This document shows positions 1-7,677 of a DNA stretch of 64,000 bases, piece by piece. Under the pieces are notes generated by a model. It saw nothing but the letters and a program-made list of their open reading frames with translations, searched no databases and had not been told where the DNA came from. Positions within the stretch are counted from its first letter, which is position 1; the number at the start of each line of letters is the position of its first letter. This stretch comes from Terriglobia bacterium (GTDB lineage Bacteria > Acidobacteriota > Terriglobia > Bryobacterales > Bryobacteraceae): positions 1 through 64,000 of the forward strand of contig JAIQFN010000022.1 in assembly GCA_020073265.1 (NCBI GenBank), in the 5' to 3' direction. Made by a program: the position numbers and the translations under genes.

Positions 1-297
1 CAGCAAGCGGCGGCGGCCCGGAAAGCCACGCTCCTAGCGCCCCGGCCGGTCTACAGCGCCGATTTGCAGGGACGGCTTCCGCTGCGGCCTAAACGCGCCC
101 CGCAAAGCGGGTCGCAGGCCTACGCTCCAGCCGCCCCCGCAAATCCCTCAATACAAAGCACTAACTTCCTACGAAGTGGTCTACTTTCTCTCCGCCCCCG
201 TGGTCTAGTTTTACTCCGCCCTTGACACCCGGACTGCTGAGAATCGGATTGATGATTCAATGGTTCCTGGTCGTGGACTAGATAAGGAGACTATCCA
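1..297. other. Left-edge region, possible 3' end of a gene
   Basis: Frame 1 of the plus strand stays open from base 1 to a TGA at 223-225 (74 codons, rich in Ala, Pro, Arg and Leu), so this could be the C-terminus of a gene that begins off-window. Composition-driven openness in GC-rich DNA is equally likely, and no family is recognisable. The last 70 bases are the leader of the next gene; I see no convincing sigma70 promoter there. Confidence 0.25.
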
Positions 298-546
298 ATG
301 AAAATCTTCAATGCCGTTCTAAAGGTAGCGGCCCTGCTCATCGCGGTCGGATACCTGATCGTCTGGTCGGAGAAGGGGCGTTACACGCTGGGCCGGTGGG
401 GTCCAGAATTCGTCGCGCCTCTGATCCTTGACACACACACCGGTAAGCTCCACACGGTCTCTGGCCGCAGCGTTCCTGGTGATGATACACGCTTCGCCAC
501 GTTCGACATGGTTGCTGGCACTGCCACCTCGAAGAAGGCGCAGTGA
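298..546 (+). CDS. Small single-pass membrane protein of the mobile element
   Basis: An 82-residue protein of unknown function. Residues 5-23 form one hydrophobic segment after a short Lys/Asn-containing N-terminus, so it is either a signal anchor or a signal peptide; the remaining 59 residues are polar and would lie outside the cytoplasm. The ATG start is supported by an AAGGAG Shine-Dalgarno sequence at 284-289 with 8-nt spacing. It lies within the tRNA-bounded element and is convergent with the primase gene, separated from it by the TAGACG repeat cluster. No homologous family recognised. Confidence 0.6.
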   Translation: MKIFNAVLKVAALLIAVGYLIVWSEKGRYTLGRWGPEFVAPLILDTHTGKLHTVSGRSVPGDDTRFATFDMVAGTATSKKAQ

Positions 547-656
547 ACCATGACCCAGGGCTAGCCCCCGGTCTCCCGCCCCCCCCGGAGTACCCCCCCG
601 CGCGGTGAGGTTGCACTACTCCGAAACGGGGCATGTCTGACCCACCCACAGACTCT

Positions 657-713
657 CCACGTCTGATGTCAGACGTTGCGTCCACTGTAGACGGTAGACG
701 GTTGTAGACGTGG
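657..713. repeat. TAGACG repeat / inverted-repeat cluster, candidate origin or operator
   Basis: Several copies of (T/C)AGACG lie within 60 bp: 670-675, 688-693, 695-700 and 705-710. A perfect palindrome (GTCTGA-TG-TCAGAC) occupies 661-674, and the outer arms CCACGTCT (657-664) and AGACGTGG (706-713) are exact inverted repeats. Another GTCTGA is at 635-640. Such clusters next to a P4/D5-type replication primase can be iterons of an origin, or an operator. The arrangement is seen directly; the role is inferred. Confidence 0.45.
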
Positions 714-768
714 TTTTACCTAAACTTCTCTCCATACGCGCATATGGAAACTTTTGGTGAAATCGTGA

Positions 769-3105
769 CTACAGATGCCTACTGTCTACACCCCCTCGAT
801 TAGGCTCCGCTCCCAGTTTGATTCCCTTCCACGCGCGCTCGGGGTGATGCCCGCCCTCAAATCGGTGCTGGGTCTGGGTGCAGCCTAGCTTCTCCAGCCG
901 GTCGTTGAACCTGGTCCTGGACAACGGAAACCTCTCGCCATTGTCATTCGCCCAGCGTTCATACGCCTGGCGCAGCTGCGTCACATGGCAGTAGCACTCT
1001 GGGGCAAGCTCACAACAATCCGCCAGGAAATCCTTCAAGGGGTCCATCTCATCTCGCCAGGCTTCACCAGCTTCGGCCACTTCAGGCGGATCGCCCAGCC
1101 CATCCGCCATCATTTTCTGGAACCCCGTGACCATCCAGGTGAGGATTCCCGGCGCTTCGGCCTTCAGCTTGTCGAGCAACCCTTTGTCGATTTCATCCTG
1201 GGGAAGCGTCACGCTGAAAACAACGGTCTTCAATCGGTTCCACACTGCCTGCTCGGTTCCACGGATAATCGGCTTGTGGTTCGCATCCATGAACAGCTTA
1301 TGCGTAGCCAGGAACTCAATCGGATTCTCGTACTTGCGGCAAGTCTTGATCTTGCCCATCCCGGCCGAGAGGTACTTCAGCTTGCCCTCGTTCAGACGCT
1401 GACCTTCTTCAGCTTCGCTGGTGGTCACGAACCGGCACCCGCGCAAGTCCGCAAGATCGGCCATCGAATTGTTCGTTTCGCCATGGGCACGCACCATCAG
1501 TGAGTCGATAAGCACCTGCGCGGCATATTCCCAGATGACGTAGCGGATGATTTCCAGCAACGTCGTTTTGCCGTTGTTACCGCCGCCGAAGAAACAGAAA
1601 ACTATTTTCTCGGAAACGTCACCAGACAGAGCGTACCCGAACGCCTTTTGCAGGTACTCAACCATCCGATCCGACCGTTCGCGTTCTGGGTCCGAAGCGT
1701 CCGGCCCGTCGCCCATCATCCGGTGAATAGAACGAAGGAACAGGTCGCAGCGCGTATCCGGGTCGTAGTCGAAATGAACAAGCTTGGTGACGTAGTCTTC
1801 CCGCCGGTGTTCCCGGAGTTCTCCAGTTTTCAAATCCAGCGTGCCGTTCTTGCAATTCAGCAGGAACGGATAGGTGTCGAGTTGGGCAGGAGCAATCGGG
1901 ATCTCGCACTCGGCGGATGCGAGCAGGGCGGTGATTCGGTTTTCATTCAAGGACGCGACCGCGAAGTCCTTAGCGTTGCTCTTCTCCTGCTGAACTGCCT
2001 GGCGGATGAATTCGGCCATCGTCGCCTTGGCGCGCTTCCGAACTTGGCCGGTTTCGTCAACCATCCACCGTCTGCCGTCCCATACCAGCCATTTCTTCAT
2101 GGCGTGGCAGTAGCGAAGATCGAGACCGTGGAGCGCCACTAGCCGCTGGGCATTCCCAGCATCATGGAGCCCGAAGCTAAGCAGGTCGATTTGGCAGGAC
2201 GGTGTATTCTGAGGCTCCAGGCCAACGTCTTCGCCCCCGGTCGGAGCCGACGGAGTCTTGATCGCGAGCCACCTAAGGGCGGTGTTCACGACCATGGGAT
2301 CGATCAGCGACCTCAAGGCGGGAATTCCCGTCACCTGCCCGTCCGCCAAGAATTTCTCGAAGGTCGAGCGCACCTCCGATTTGGAGGCCGCGAAATCCTC
2401 CTGGCCGGTCCAGAGAACTGAATAGATGGCATAGTGGAACTGCTCAGCGTCAGCAACGCTCCAACCCTCCCGGCACAGGACGCCCGCGAGCGCCAGGAAG
2501 GCAGCGTGCCTGCAACCCTGCTTGGGCCAGTACTTGGCCAGGATCGCCGCAGCAGCAGTCTTGGCGACTGCCCGAGTCAGGGTGTCGGCATCAACGTTCG
2601 CCGGGAACCCCGCATAACCGTCTACAAAGCGGATGGCCTCGCCGCTCTTATGGGTGGAAGGCGGGACCACGGTTTGGTGCCCGATAGAGCCATCCCGCTT
2701 CCTCCCGCGCAGTTCGACTATGATCGCGTCATCAAGTGGGTCGGCGTACTCGACGGACTTAATGGGCGGGTCGGCACGATAGATGCAGTGCGATGCCGGT
2801 TTTGAGTCATGGCCAAAAATGCAGGCTGTTTCTGGGAGCAAATAGGAAGCCGCGATGATGGCTTGGCGGGCATCCAGATCCACGTCGGTCGTGCCGAATT
2901 CATCGCCGAGCAAGATTCCAACGTTCTGAGGAGTGCCGTTGAAGTATTTCGGGATATCAGCGGCGGTCAGGCGCAGCGAAGGCCATCCCTTCAATACCGG
3001 TTTCTTAGTCCCGTGGGGTACTGGAATAGGGTAGAAATGGTGTTCGATGTATGTGGCGGTAGCCTCCGCCCTTGACATCGAACCAACCGAAGCAAATGGC
3101 TGCAT
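769..3105 (-). CDS. Prim-pol/SF3-helicase replication primase (P4/D5 family)
   Basis: A 778-residue replication protein typical of satellite phages, plasmids and integrative elements. The N-terminal ~200 residues resemble the bifunctional primase/polymerase domain, with an acidic motif DVDLDA at residues 74-79 as the likely metal-binding site. A D5_N-type linker follows around residues 290-480, then a superfamily 3 helicase with Walker A GGGNNGKTT near residue 507. Expected role: origin unwinding and primer synthesis during element replication. The start lies 8 nt after the stop of the excisionase-like gene, so the two are probably co-transcribed. Full length for the family, no visible damage. 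Its presence beside a tRNA-Val fragment supports an integrated element rather than host replication. Confidence 0.9.
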   Translation of the reverse strand: MQPFASVGSMSRAEATATYIEHHFYPIPVPHGTKKPVLKGWPSLRLTAADIPKYFNGTPQNVGILLGDEFGTTDVDLDARQAIIAASYLLPETACIFGHDSKPASHCIYRADPPIKSVEYADPLDDAIIVELRGRKRDGSIGHQTVVPPSTHKSGEAIRFVDGYAGFPANVDADTLTRAVAKTAAAAILAKYWPKQGCRHAAFLALAGVLCREGWSVADAEQFHYAIYSVLWTGQEDFAASKSEVRSTFEKFLADGQVTGIPALRSLIDPMVVNTALRWLAIKTPSAPTGGEDVGLEPQNTPSCQIDLLSFGLHDAGNAQRLVALHGLDLRYCHAMKKWLVWDGRRWMVDETGQVRKRAKATMAEFIRQAVQQEKSNAKDFAVASLNENRITALLASAECEIPIAPAQLDTYPFLLNCKNGTLDLKTGELREHRREDYVTKLVHFDYDPDTRCDLFLRSIHRMMGDGPDASDPERERSDRMVEYLQKAFGYALSGDVSEKIVFCFFGGGNNGKTTLLEIIRYVIWEYAAQVLIDSLMVRAHGETNNSMADLADLRGCRFVTTSEAEEGQRLNEGKLKYLSAGMGKIKTCRKYENPIEFLATHKLFMDANHKPIIRGTEQAVWNRLKTVVFSVTLPQDEIDKGLLDKLKAEAPGILTWMVTGFQKMMADGLGDPPEVAEAGEAWRDEMDPLKDFLADCCELAPECYCHVTQLRQAYERWANDNGERFPLSRTRFNDRLEKLGCTQTQHRFEGGHHPERAWKGIKLGAEPNRGGVDSRHL

Positions 3106-3113
3106 GAGCTAAC

Positions 3114-3344
3114 CTATTGCTGCCCTGGCAAACTTGCTAGCGCCGGTTGTTCGCCAGATGGCTCACCGCCACCAGGGCAGGTGCTCAACCAAGCGTCCAA
3201 GTCGGCCTTTGAATATCGCACCGCCCTGCCGAGCTTGCGATAGCGCGGGCCCCGGCCCAGCACGCGCCATTTTCTAAGCGTGTTCGGTTTCAGTCCGAGA
3301 ATGCTTGCGGCCTCCGTGTCCTGCATGTACCCAGAACGTTCCAT
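3114..3344 (-). CDS. Excisionase-like MerR/HTH_17 DNA-binding protein
   Basis: A 76-residue protein with the compact winged-HTH layout of element excisionases and helix-turn-helix 17 proteins: helix-turn-helix at residues ~7-28 (TEAASILGLKPNTLRKW), then the wing RYRKLGRAVRYSKADLDAWL. The frame is open further upstream, but ATG 3344 is preferred because AGGAGG lies at 3358-3363 (13 nt, slightly long) and the domain begins directly after it. It precedes the primase by 8 nt. Proteins of this type either direct excision with the integrase or activate the element's replication genes; sequence alone cannot separate these. Confidence 0.8.
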   Translation of the reverse strand: MERSGYMQDTEAASILGLKPNTLRKWRVLGRGPRYRKLGRAVRYSKADLDAWLSTCPGGGEPSGEQPALASLPGQQ

Positions 3345-3424
3345 CGGGTGCTTGAAACCTCCTAACTGTGATGTTGGGGGAAGAACGCCGACGAGTCTAG
3401 ATGTGATAAAAAGGCTGGATTTTT

Positions 3425-3964
3425 TCACGCAGGTCGCGCGATAACTAGCGCTGACCCGTGGCGCTTCAGCAGCGCCTGGAGGGCGATAACCTCGCGCCGA
3501 ATCCGCTCGTAACACTGGCGACCGTGTGGGCAGTCAGTGTTAGCGCAGACTTGCCTCGCCACCTTGGGCCACGAAAGAGATGGATCGGCCAGACGCAATT
3601 CAGCGGCCTGCACCGCGACTGGGCGCAGGGTAACAGGCCGACCACGTTGACGCCTTCTTCCCACGTCAGCCCACTTCAAGGCAGTAGAGGAGGACCATCC
3701 TTCCGCCAGGTGTTGCTGGAGCTCTCCCACAAGCGCTTCCTCCGACGGTGGCGGTAGGTTGCCGTAGATCCAGGTCGTTACCTCCAAGAACTGCTTCGCT
3801 AAGTCGCGAAACGTCTGTTCAGCCTCGGGGCCGTTCGCAACCACATTCATAGCGGCTTCCGTCGCCCGTTCGAACAATCGCGTTGCGATCACCACCAGCT
3901 CAGTTCGCACCGGATGTAAGCTGGAAAGACCGTCCTTTGTTGCGGCGGGAGAACGATAGGCCAT
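3425..3964 (-). CDS. Element protein of unknown function
   Basis: A 179-residue, mostly helical, charged protein with no family I recognise. The C-terminal third has a segment with two cysteines and a histidine (CANTDCPHGRQC) followed by an amphipathic basic helix, which could be a small metal-binding and nucleic-acid-binding unit. ATG 3964 is chosen; a TTG at 4033 would add 23 residues, but neither start has a clear ribosome site. It is transcribed in the same direction as the excisionase-like and primase genes, 80 bp upstream of the former, and lies just inside the tRNA-Val fragment, so it is probably the first element gene at this end. Confidence 0.55.
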   Translation of the reverse strand: MAYRSPAATKDGLSSLHPVRTELVVIATRLFERATEAAMNVVANGPEAEQTFRDLAKQFLEVTTWIYGNLPPPSEEALVGELQQHLAEGWSSSTALKWADVGRRRQRGRPVTLRPVAVQAAELRLADPSLSWPKVARQVCANTDCPHGRQCYERIRREVIALQALLKRHGSALVIARPA

Positions 3965-4142
3965 AGTGGTTTTCGCGTCTCGGCTTGCACTGTGACACCG
4001 ATTGTGACGCAACCCGGTTACTTGTCCAGGCAATTACAATTGTGGACCAGCGCGTACCGTTGTGCCACGACTAGCGGGAACTGCTTAATAGCGGGTTAGT
4101 TAGGAACAGGTCGTCCACATCGGTCCTGCAATGGGAAGGCAA

Positions 4143-4187
4143 CTTACAAGCAGGAGGTCCGCGGTTAGATCCCGCGACCGCCCACCA
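4143..4187 (+). tRNA. 3' fragment of tRNA-Val(UAC), attachment-site remnant
   Basis: The 45 bases match the 3' part of a bacterial tRNA-Val: anticodon loop CTTACAA (4143-4149, anticodon TAC), 3' anticodon-stem strand GCAGG, variable loop AGGTC, a perfect T-stem CGCGG/CCGCG around loop TTAGATC (4165-4171), acceptor strand ACCGCCC, discriminator A and encoded CCA. The D-arm, 5' acceptor strand (expected GGGCGGT) and 5' anticodon strand are absent upstream. The T-loop carries A where C56 is almost invariant, consistent with a copy no longer under selection. This is the signature left when an integrase recombines in the anticodon loop and displaces the 3' end of the host tRNA. Confidence 0.8.
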
Positions 4188-4302
4188 CTCGGACGACGCC
4201 TTTTCTGCCCACATACGGTAAGTGAATTCCTGGTTTAAGTGGAACAACTGGCGTCCGCGACGCCGGTTCGCGCGCATACTGATTGCATAGCAGGTACCGT
4301 CC

Positions 4303-4800
4303 ATGAGAGCGCTCCGGTTCTTCTTCGCCGCCACGCTGGCCGTCCTTGTTCCCGGCGCCGCGGTTGGAGTCGCGGGCGACTTCGCCGGGTCACCCTTCGC
4401 GCGCGATATGCTTGCCGCGCATAACAACGTCCGATCCCGCGTTGACGTGCCCCCACTCAGTTGGTCAGCCCGCCTGGCCGATCGCGCCCAGGACTGGGCG
4501 ACTCACCTGCTCCGGGGGGGACGGTTCTACCATCGCCCGAACTCGAACTATGGCGAGAACCTCTTCGAAATCTCCGGTGCCCCTGTTTCCGCCGCCCAAG
4601 TGGTCGCGGCCTGGGCTTCGGAGGCGCGCGACTATAGCTATCGCGCCAATACCTGCCGCGGTGTGTGCGGACACTACACGCAGTTGATCTGGAGCCGGAC
4701 GCGGGAAGTGGGATGCGCTGTGGCCGGCGACAGGCGGCGGGAAGTCTGGGTCTGCAATTACGATCCGCCGGGCAACTGGATTGGCGAACGTCCTTACTAA
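4303..4800 (+). CDS. Secreted CAP/SCP-domain protein
   Basis: A 165-residue exported protein. Residues 1-24 form a signal peptide. The rest is a CAP (SCP/PR-1/antigen 5) domain starting at DMLAAHNNVRSRV, with the two signature motifs HYTQLIW (about residue 125) and NYDPPGNW (about residue 152), plus the conserved histidine and glutamate of the CAP cavity (H in FYHRPN, E in NYGENLF). Four cysteines could form two disulfides. Bacterial CAP proteins are extracellular with poorly defined functions. It is the first host gene beyond the tRNA fragment, and the next gene begins within 18 bp. Confidence 0.88.
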   Translation: MRALRFFFAATLAVLVPGAAVGVAGDFAGSPFARDMLAAHNNVRSRVDVPPLSWSARLADRAQDWATHLLRGGRFYHRPNSNYGENLFEISGAPVSAAQVVAAWASEARDYSYRANTCRGVCGHYTQLIWSRTREVGCAVAGDRRREVWVCNYDPPGNWIGERPY

Positions 4801-4802
4801 TC

Positions 4803-4808
4803 TATAAT
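4803..4808 (+). promoter_or_regulatory. -10 hexamer TATAAT just before a TTG start
   Basis: A consensus -10 hexamer ends 9 nt before the TTG start at 4818, so a transcript would have almost no leader. It also begins 2 nt after the stop of the CAP gene. No good -35 is visible. Confidence 0.4.
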
Positions 4809-4817
4809 AAAGGCGCT

Positions 4818-5261
4818 TTGGACATTGATCCTCGAGAATTCGGGAAGCAGTACGCGGAATTGTCCGATGAAGGACTCCTTTCGATCGATCGCGACGACCT
4901 GATCGAAGCCGCGCAACAGTATTACGACGCCGAAGTCGCCCGTCGCGGCCTGAATCCCGATCCGGCGACACAGGCCCCCGCTGATCCGGAGCAGGAGCTG
5001 GTTCACGTGGCCACCTTTGTTTCGTTCGAAGAAGCCAATCTCGCGAAGGCCTTGCTCCGCAGCGCCGACATTCCAGCGTACCTGGAGAACGAGTTGAGTT
5101 CGACCTGGACGGGCCTGGGCGGATTGCAGATTCTGGTGCCGGCTGCATTCCTGGAACAAGCCAAGGAAATCCTGGATGCGCCGGTCTCGGACGAAGACCT
5201 CATCGCTCAAGCCGAAGCGGCCGATGCCATCGATCCCGCACAGGAGGAGCAGCCGGACTAA
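4818..5261 (+). CDS. DUF2007-type putative signal-transducing protein
   Basis: A 147-residue cytoplasmic protein. The central part (residues ~60-120, LVHVATFVSFEEANLAKALL and onward to GLQILVPAAFLEQAKEIL) is the ferredoxin-like DUF2007 fold that resembles a PII-type small regulator, flanked by acidic, low-complexity tails. The chosen TTG start (4818) follows AAAGG at 4809-4813 and lies just after the CAP stop; there is no in-frame ATG before the domain, and a longer frame open from 4665 would overlap the CAP gene. The next gene starts 3 nt after its stop. Confidence 0.7.
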   Translation: MDIDPREFGKQYAELSDEGLLSIDRDDLIEAAQQYYDAEVARRGLNPDPATQAPADPEQELVHVATFVSFEEANLAKALLRSADIPAYLENELSSTWTGLGGLQILVPAAFLEQAKEILDAPVSDEDLIAQAEAADAIDPAQEEQPD

Positions 5262-5264
5262 GGC

Positions 5265-5462
5265 ATGCGAATAACACTGAATATCGTGGGCGTGCTGCTG
5301 GTGCTGTTCGGCGCGATATGGTTCCTGCAAGGGATCAACGTGCTGCCCGGCAGTTTCATGACCGGACAGATCCGATGGGCAGTGTACGGGGGGATCGCAG
5401 TAGTGGCCGGAGCCGCGCTCTTGCTGGCCGCCAACCGGAAACGACGCACCGCCAAGCGATAA
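5265..5462 (+). CDS. Two-pass small membrane protein
   Basis: A 65-residue protein with two hydrophobic helices (residues ~4-24 and ~38-57), a short Gly/Pro-containing loop and a highly basic C-terminus (NRKRRTAKR) that should be cytoplasmic. The hairpin topology puts both ends inside. Function unknown; it is probably translationally coupled to the DUF2007 gene, whose stop is 3 nt upstream and whose last codons carry the AGGAGG ribosome site. Confidence 0.65.
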   Translation: MRITLNIVGVLLVLFGAIWFLQGINVLPGSFMTGQIRWAVYGGIAVVAGAALLLAANRKRRTAKR

Positions 5463-5510
5463 AAGCGCCTGCATTTTGCGCGGCCCGGCCAGGCAAACGA
5501 ACGACTATCC

Positions 5511-5516
5511 TATAAT
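5511..5516 (+). promoter_or_regulatory. -10 hexamer TATAAT of the split glycosyltransferase gene
   Basis: A perfect -10 hexamer ends 9 nt upstream of the ATG at 5526, in a 63-bp gap with no recognisable ribosome site. This points to a leaderless or near-leaderless mRNA. No consensus -35 is seen. Confidence 0.45.
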
Positions 5517-5525
5517 CGAGACTTC

Positions 5526-7667
5526 ATGCCGCCGACCCACAACGGCCCGCGCGCGAATGCACGTGCTTCCAGCAAGAACACGCCCTATCTCTCGGTGGTG
5601 GTGACCGCCCGCAATGACGACCATGGCGGCAACCTGCTCGGCCGCATGCAGATTTTCGCGGATGCCTGGATCAACCAGTGCAAGCGGCACGGCCTCAATT
5701 CAGAACTGATCATCGTCGAGTGGAACCCGCCGGCCGATCGTGAACCGCTGCTGAAAGCGCTGCGCTGGCCCGCCGACACTTCGCCGTGCCAGGTGCGCAT
5801 TGTGGAAGTGCCGCGCCAGTTACACGCCCGTTATCGGCACGCCGCGGCCCTGCCGCTGTACCAGATGATCGCCAAGAATGTAGGCATCCGGCGCGCCCGG
5901 GGTGAATTCATTCTGGCCACCAACATCGACATCGTTTTCTCGGACGAGCTGATGCAGTTCCTCGCTTCGCACCGTCTCGAAAAAGGGCGCATGTACCGGA
6001 TCGACCGGCACGACGCCGCCACCGATGTTCCCATCAATGGCACCCTCGATGAGCAGCTCGCCTACTGCCGCGGTCACCTGATCCGCCGGTGCGCGCGAGA
6101 AGGCACTTTCTCCCTCACGCCGGACGGAATCCGGCAGAACCCGCCGGATGACATAACCTCAGCCGGCTCGGGCCTGAGCTTCGGCGACGGCTGGTATCAG
6201 ACCCAGGATTACCCGTCGGGGGAAAGGTATCGTTGGATTCATAACGACGCCGAAATTGTCGCGCGTGTGCCGGAAGGCGGTGCGATCCTGCTGATCGAAG
6301 TGGAACCGGGGCCGGGACTCGGCCCGCTTCCGCAGACTTTGCAGGTCTTCGACGAACACGACTCGAAAGTAGCGGAATGGACCATCGGCGGACGCACCAC
6401 CGTGGCGCTGGCCGTACCGGCGCCACCAGCCGGCGGCGCCCAATCGTTCCGGCTGCGCACTCCAGGCGGCGGCTCGGCCGTGATGATCGAGCAGCGGATC
6501 CTCAACCTGGCCGTCTTCCGCTGCGACTGGGTGCCGCGCAACGCGCCGAAATCCCAGAAACCTACCGCTCTTTCGGCCGCCCAGCAGAACAGCCTCACCC
6601 TGCAACGTCTGCTGGGAGCCTTGCATCGCTATCAAGGCACTGGGGCGCTGCTCGCCCAGGCCCCGCGCACTCTCAGGCGGGCAGTCGGCGTACTGAGGCG
6701 GCGTGGCGACGACATCTTCGAGGCGGGCCTTGACTTCCAATTGGGTCCAGGCTGGTCGTATCTGGAAGAATCCGGCGGCGAACGATTCCGCTGGGTGTCC
6801 CAAGACGCTCAGTTCGCGATTCGAATGCCCGACGCGACTTCGAAGCTGGCATTGCTGGTGGAACCAGGACCGAGCCAGGGTCACCGTCCCTTCGTGCTGC
6901 TGGTCCAGCATCCGCACGATAGCGGCAACGTGATTGCGCGCGCTCTGGTCCAAGGTCTGACGTACCTGGAATTCAGTGTCCCCGCGACGCCCGGCACGAT
7001 CACAACTCTGTGCCTTACGCCGGAAGGCCAGGGATCGCCGGTCGGATCGGATCCCCGGCTCCTGAATTTTCGAGTGTTCGCGTGCGGCGCCGGCAGCCAG
7101 CGGGAATCCAGCGCGCCGTCCGTGGCTCCGCTGGCGCTATCCAAGTGGCCGGCCTTGACGATCGATTCAGGTCCGGTGCAGAAAGACTGGAGCACCGAAC
7201 TGGAACCATGGAGCGCGCAACTCCGCGCCATGGGCAAGCCGGTGTTCCTGCACACCAACGCATGCGGCGACTTCACCTTGATGGCCCGCGAGCATTGGTA
7301 CGATTTGCGCGGCTACGCCGAACTGGATCTGTTCTCCATGCATCTGGATTCGTTGCTGTGCTATGCCGCCCACCACGCCGGAGCGCGGGAGGAGGTTCTG
7401 CGGGAGCCGATGCGCATCTACCACATCGAGCACGAAGTCGGGAGCGGATGGACCCCGGAGGGTCAGGCGCGACTCGAGGCGCGCATCGCACGCCTGGGCA
7501 TCCAGTCGGTGTTGCACGATGACCTGGCGTGGCTCATCGCGCAGATGCGCAGCCGGCACGCTCCGATTCTCTTTAACTTGGAGGATTGGGGCCTGGTGGA
7601 GCACGAGCTGGCGGAAAGCTCGCCGGCCGCAACCCTGACCGCGGTTGGGTCGGAAGCGGGGCGCTAG
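5526..7667 (+). CDS. Glycosyltransferase with catalytic domain split by two beta-rich modules
   Basis: A 713-residue cytoplasmic protein. Residues ~20-170 look like the nucleotide-binding half of a GT-A fold: strand YLSVVVTARN, VEWNPP, then KNVGIRRARGEFIL and an Asp-containing motif ATNIDIVFSDEL in the DxD position (about 131-142). Residues ~222-345 and ~408-525 are two similar modules (GWY..E...GERYRW and GWS..E...GERFRW, each with a V-E-P-G-P motif), apparently an internal duplication. The C-terminal half of the GT-A fold resumes near 575 with GDFTLMAREHWYDLRGYAEL and HLDSLLCYAA, like the Glyco_transf_7C segment. Donor and acceptor are unknown; the modules may bind carbohydrate. The next gene is a shorter paralogue. 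Confidence 0.75.
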   Translation: MPPTHNGPRANARASSKNTPYLSVVVTARNDDHGGNLLGRMQIFADAWINQCKRHGLNSELIIVEWNPPADREPLLKALRWPADTSPCQVRIVEVPRQLHARYRHAAALPLYQMIAKNVGIRRARGEFILATNIDIVFSDELMQFLASHRLEKGRMYRIDRHDAATDVPINGTLDEQLAYCRGHLIRRCAREGTFSLTPDGIRQNPPDDITSAGSGLSFGDGWYQTQDYPSGERYRWIHNDAEIVARVPEGGAILLIEVEPGPGLGPLPQTLQVFDEHDSKVAEWTIGGRTTVALAVPAPPAGGAQSFRLRTPGGGSAVMIEQRILNLAVFRCDWVPRNAPKSQKPTALSAAQQNSLTLQRLLGALHRYQGTGALLAQAPRTLRRAVGVLRRRGDDIFEAGLDFQLGPGWSYLEESGGERFRWVSQDAQFAIRMPDATSKLALLVEPGPSQGHRPFVLLVQHPHDSGNVIARALVQGLTYLEFSVPATPGTITTLCLTPEGQGSPVGSDPRLLNFRVFACGAGSQRESSAPSVAPLALSKWPALTIDSGPVQKDWSTELEPWSAQLRAMGKPVFLHTNACGDFTLMAREHWYDLRGYAELDLFSMHLDSLLCYAAHHAGAREEVLREPMRIYHIEHEVGSGWTPEGQARLEARIARLGIQSVLHDDLAWLIAQMRSRHAPILFNLEDWGLVEHELAESSPAATLTAVGSEAGR

Positions 7668-7677
7668 GGCGGAAGGC

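Noticed and set aside
4081-4187. Complete tRNA gene with an insertion in the anticodon loop
   Set aside because: A CCTGC upstream could pair with GCAGG, but the loop would be 20 nt and no D-arm or 5' acceptor strand is present, so only a 3' fragment is supported.
4071-4427. Minus-strand frame encoding WWAVAGSNRGPPACK
   Set aside because: This peptide is what a tRNA 3' end gives when translated on the antisense strand; it pointed to the tRNA-Val fragment rather than a gene.
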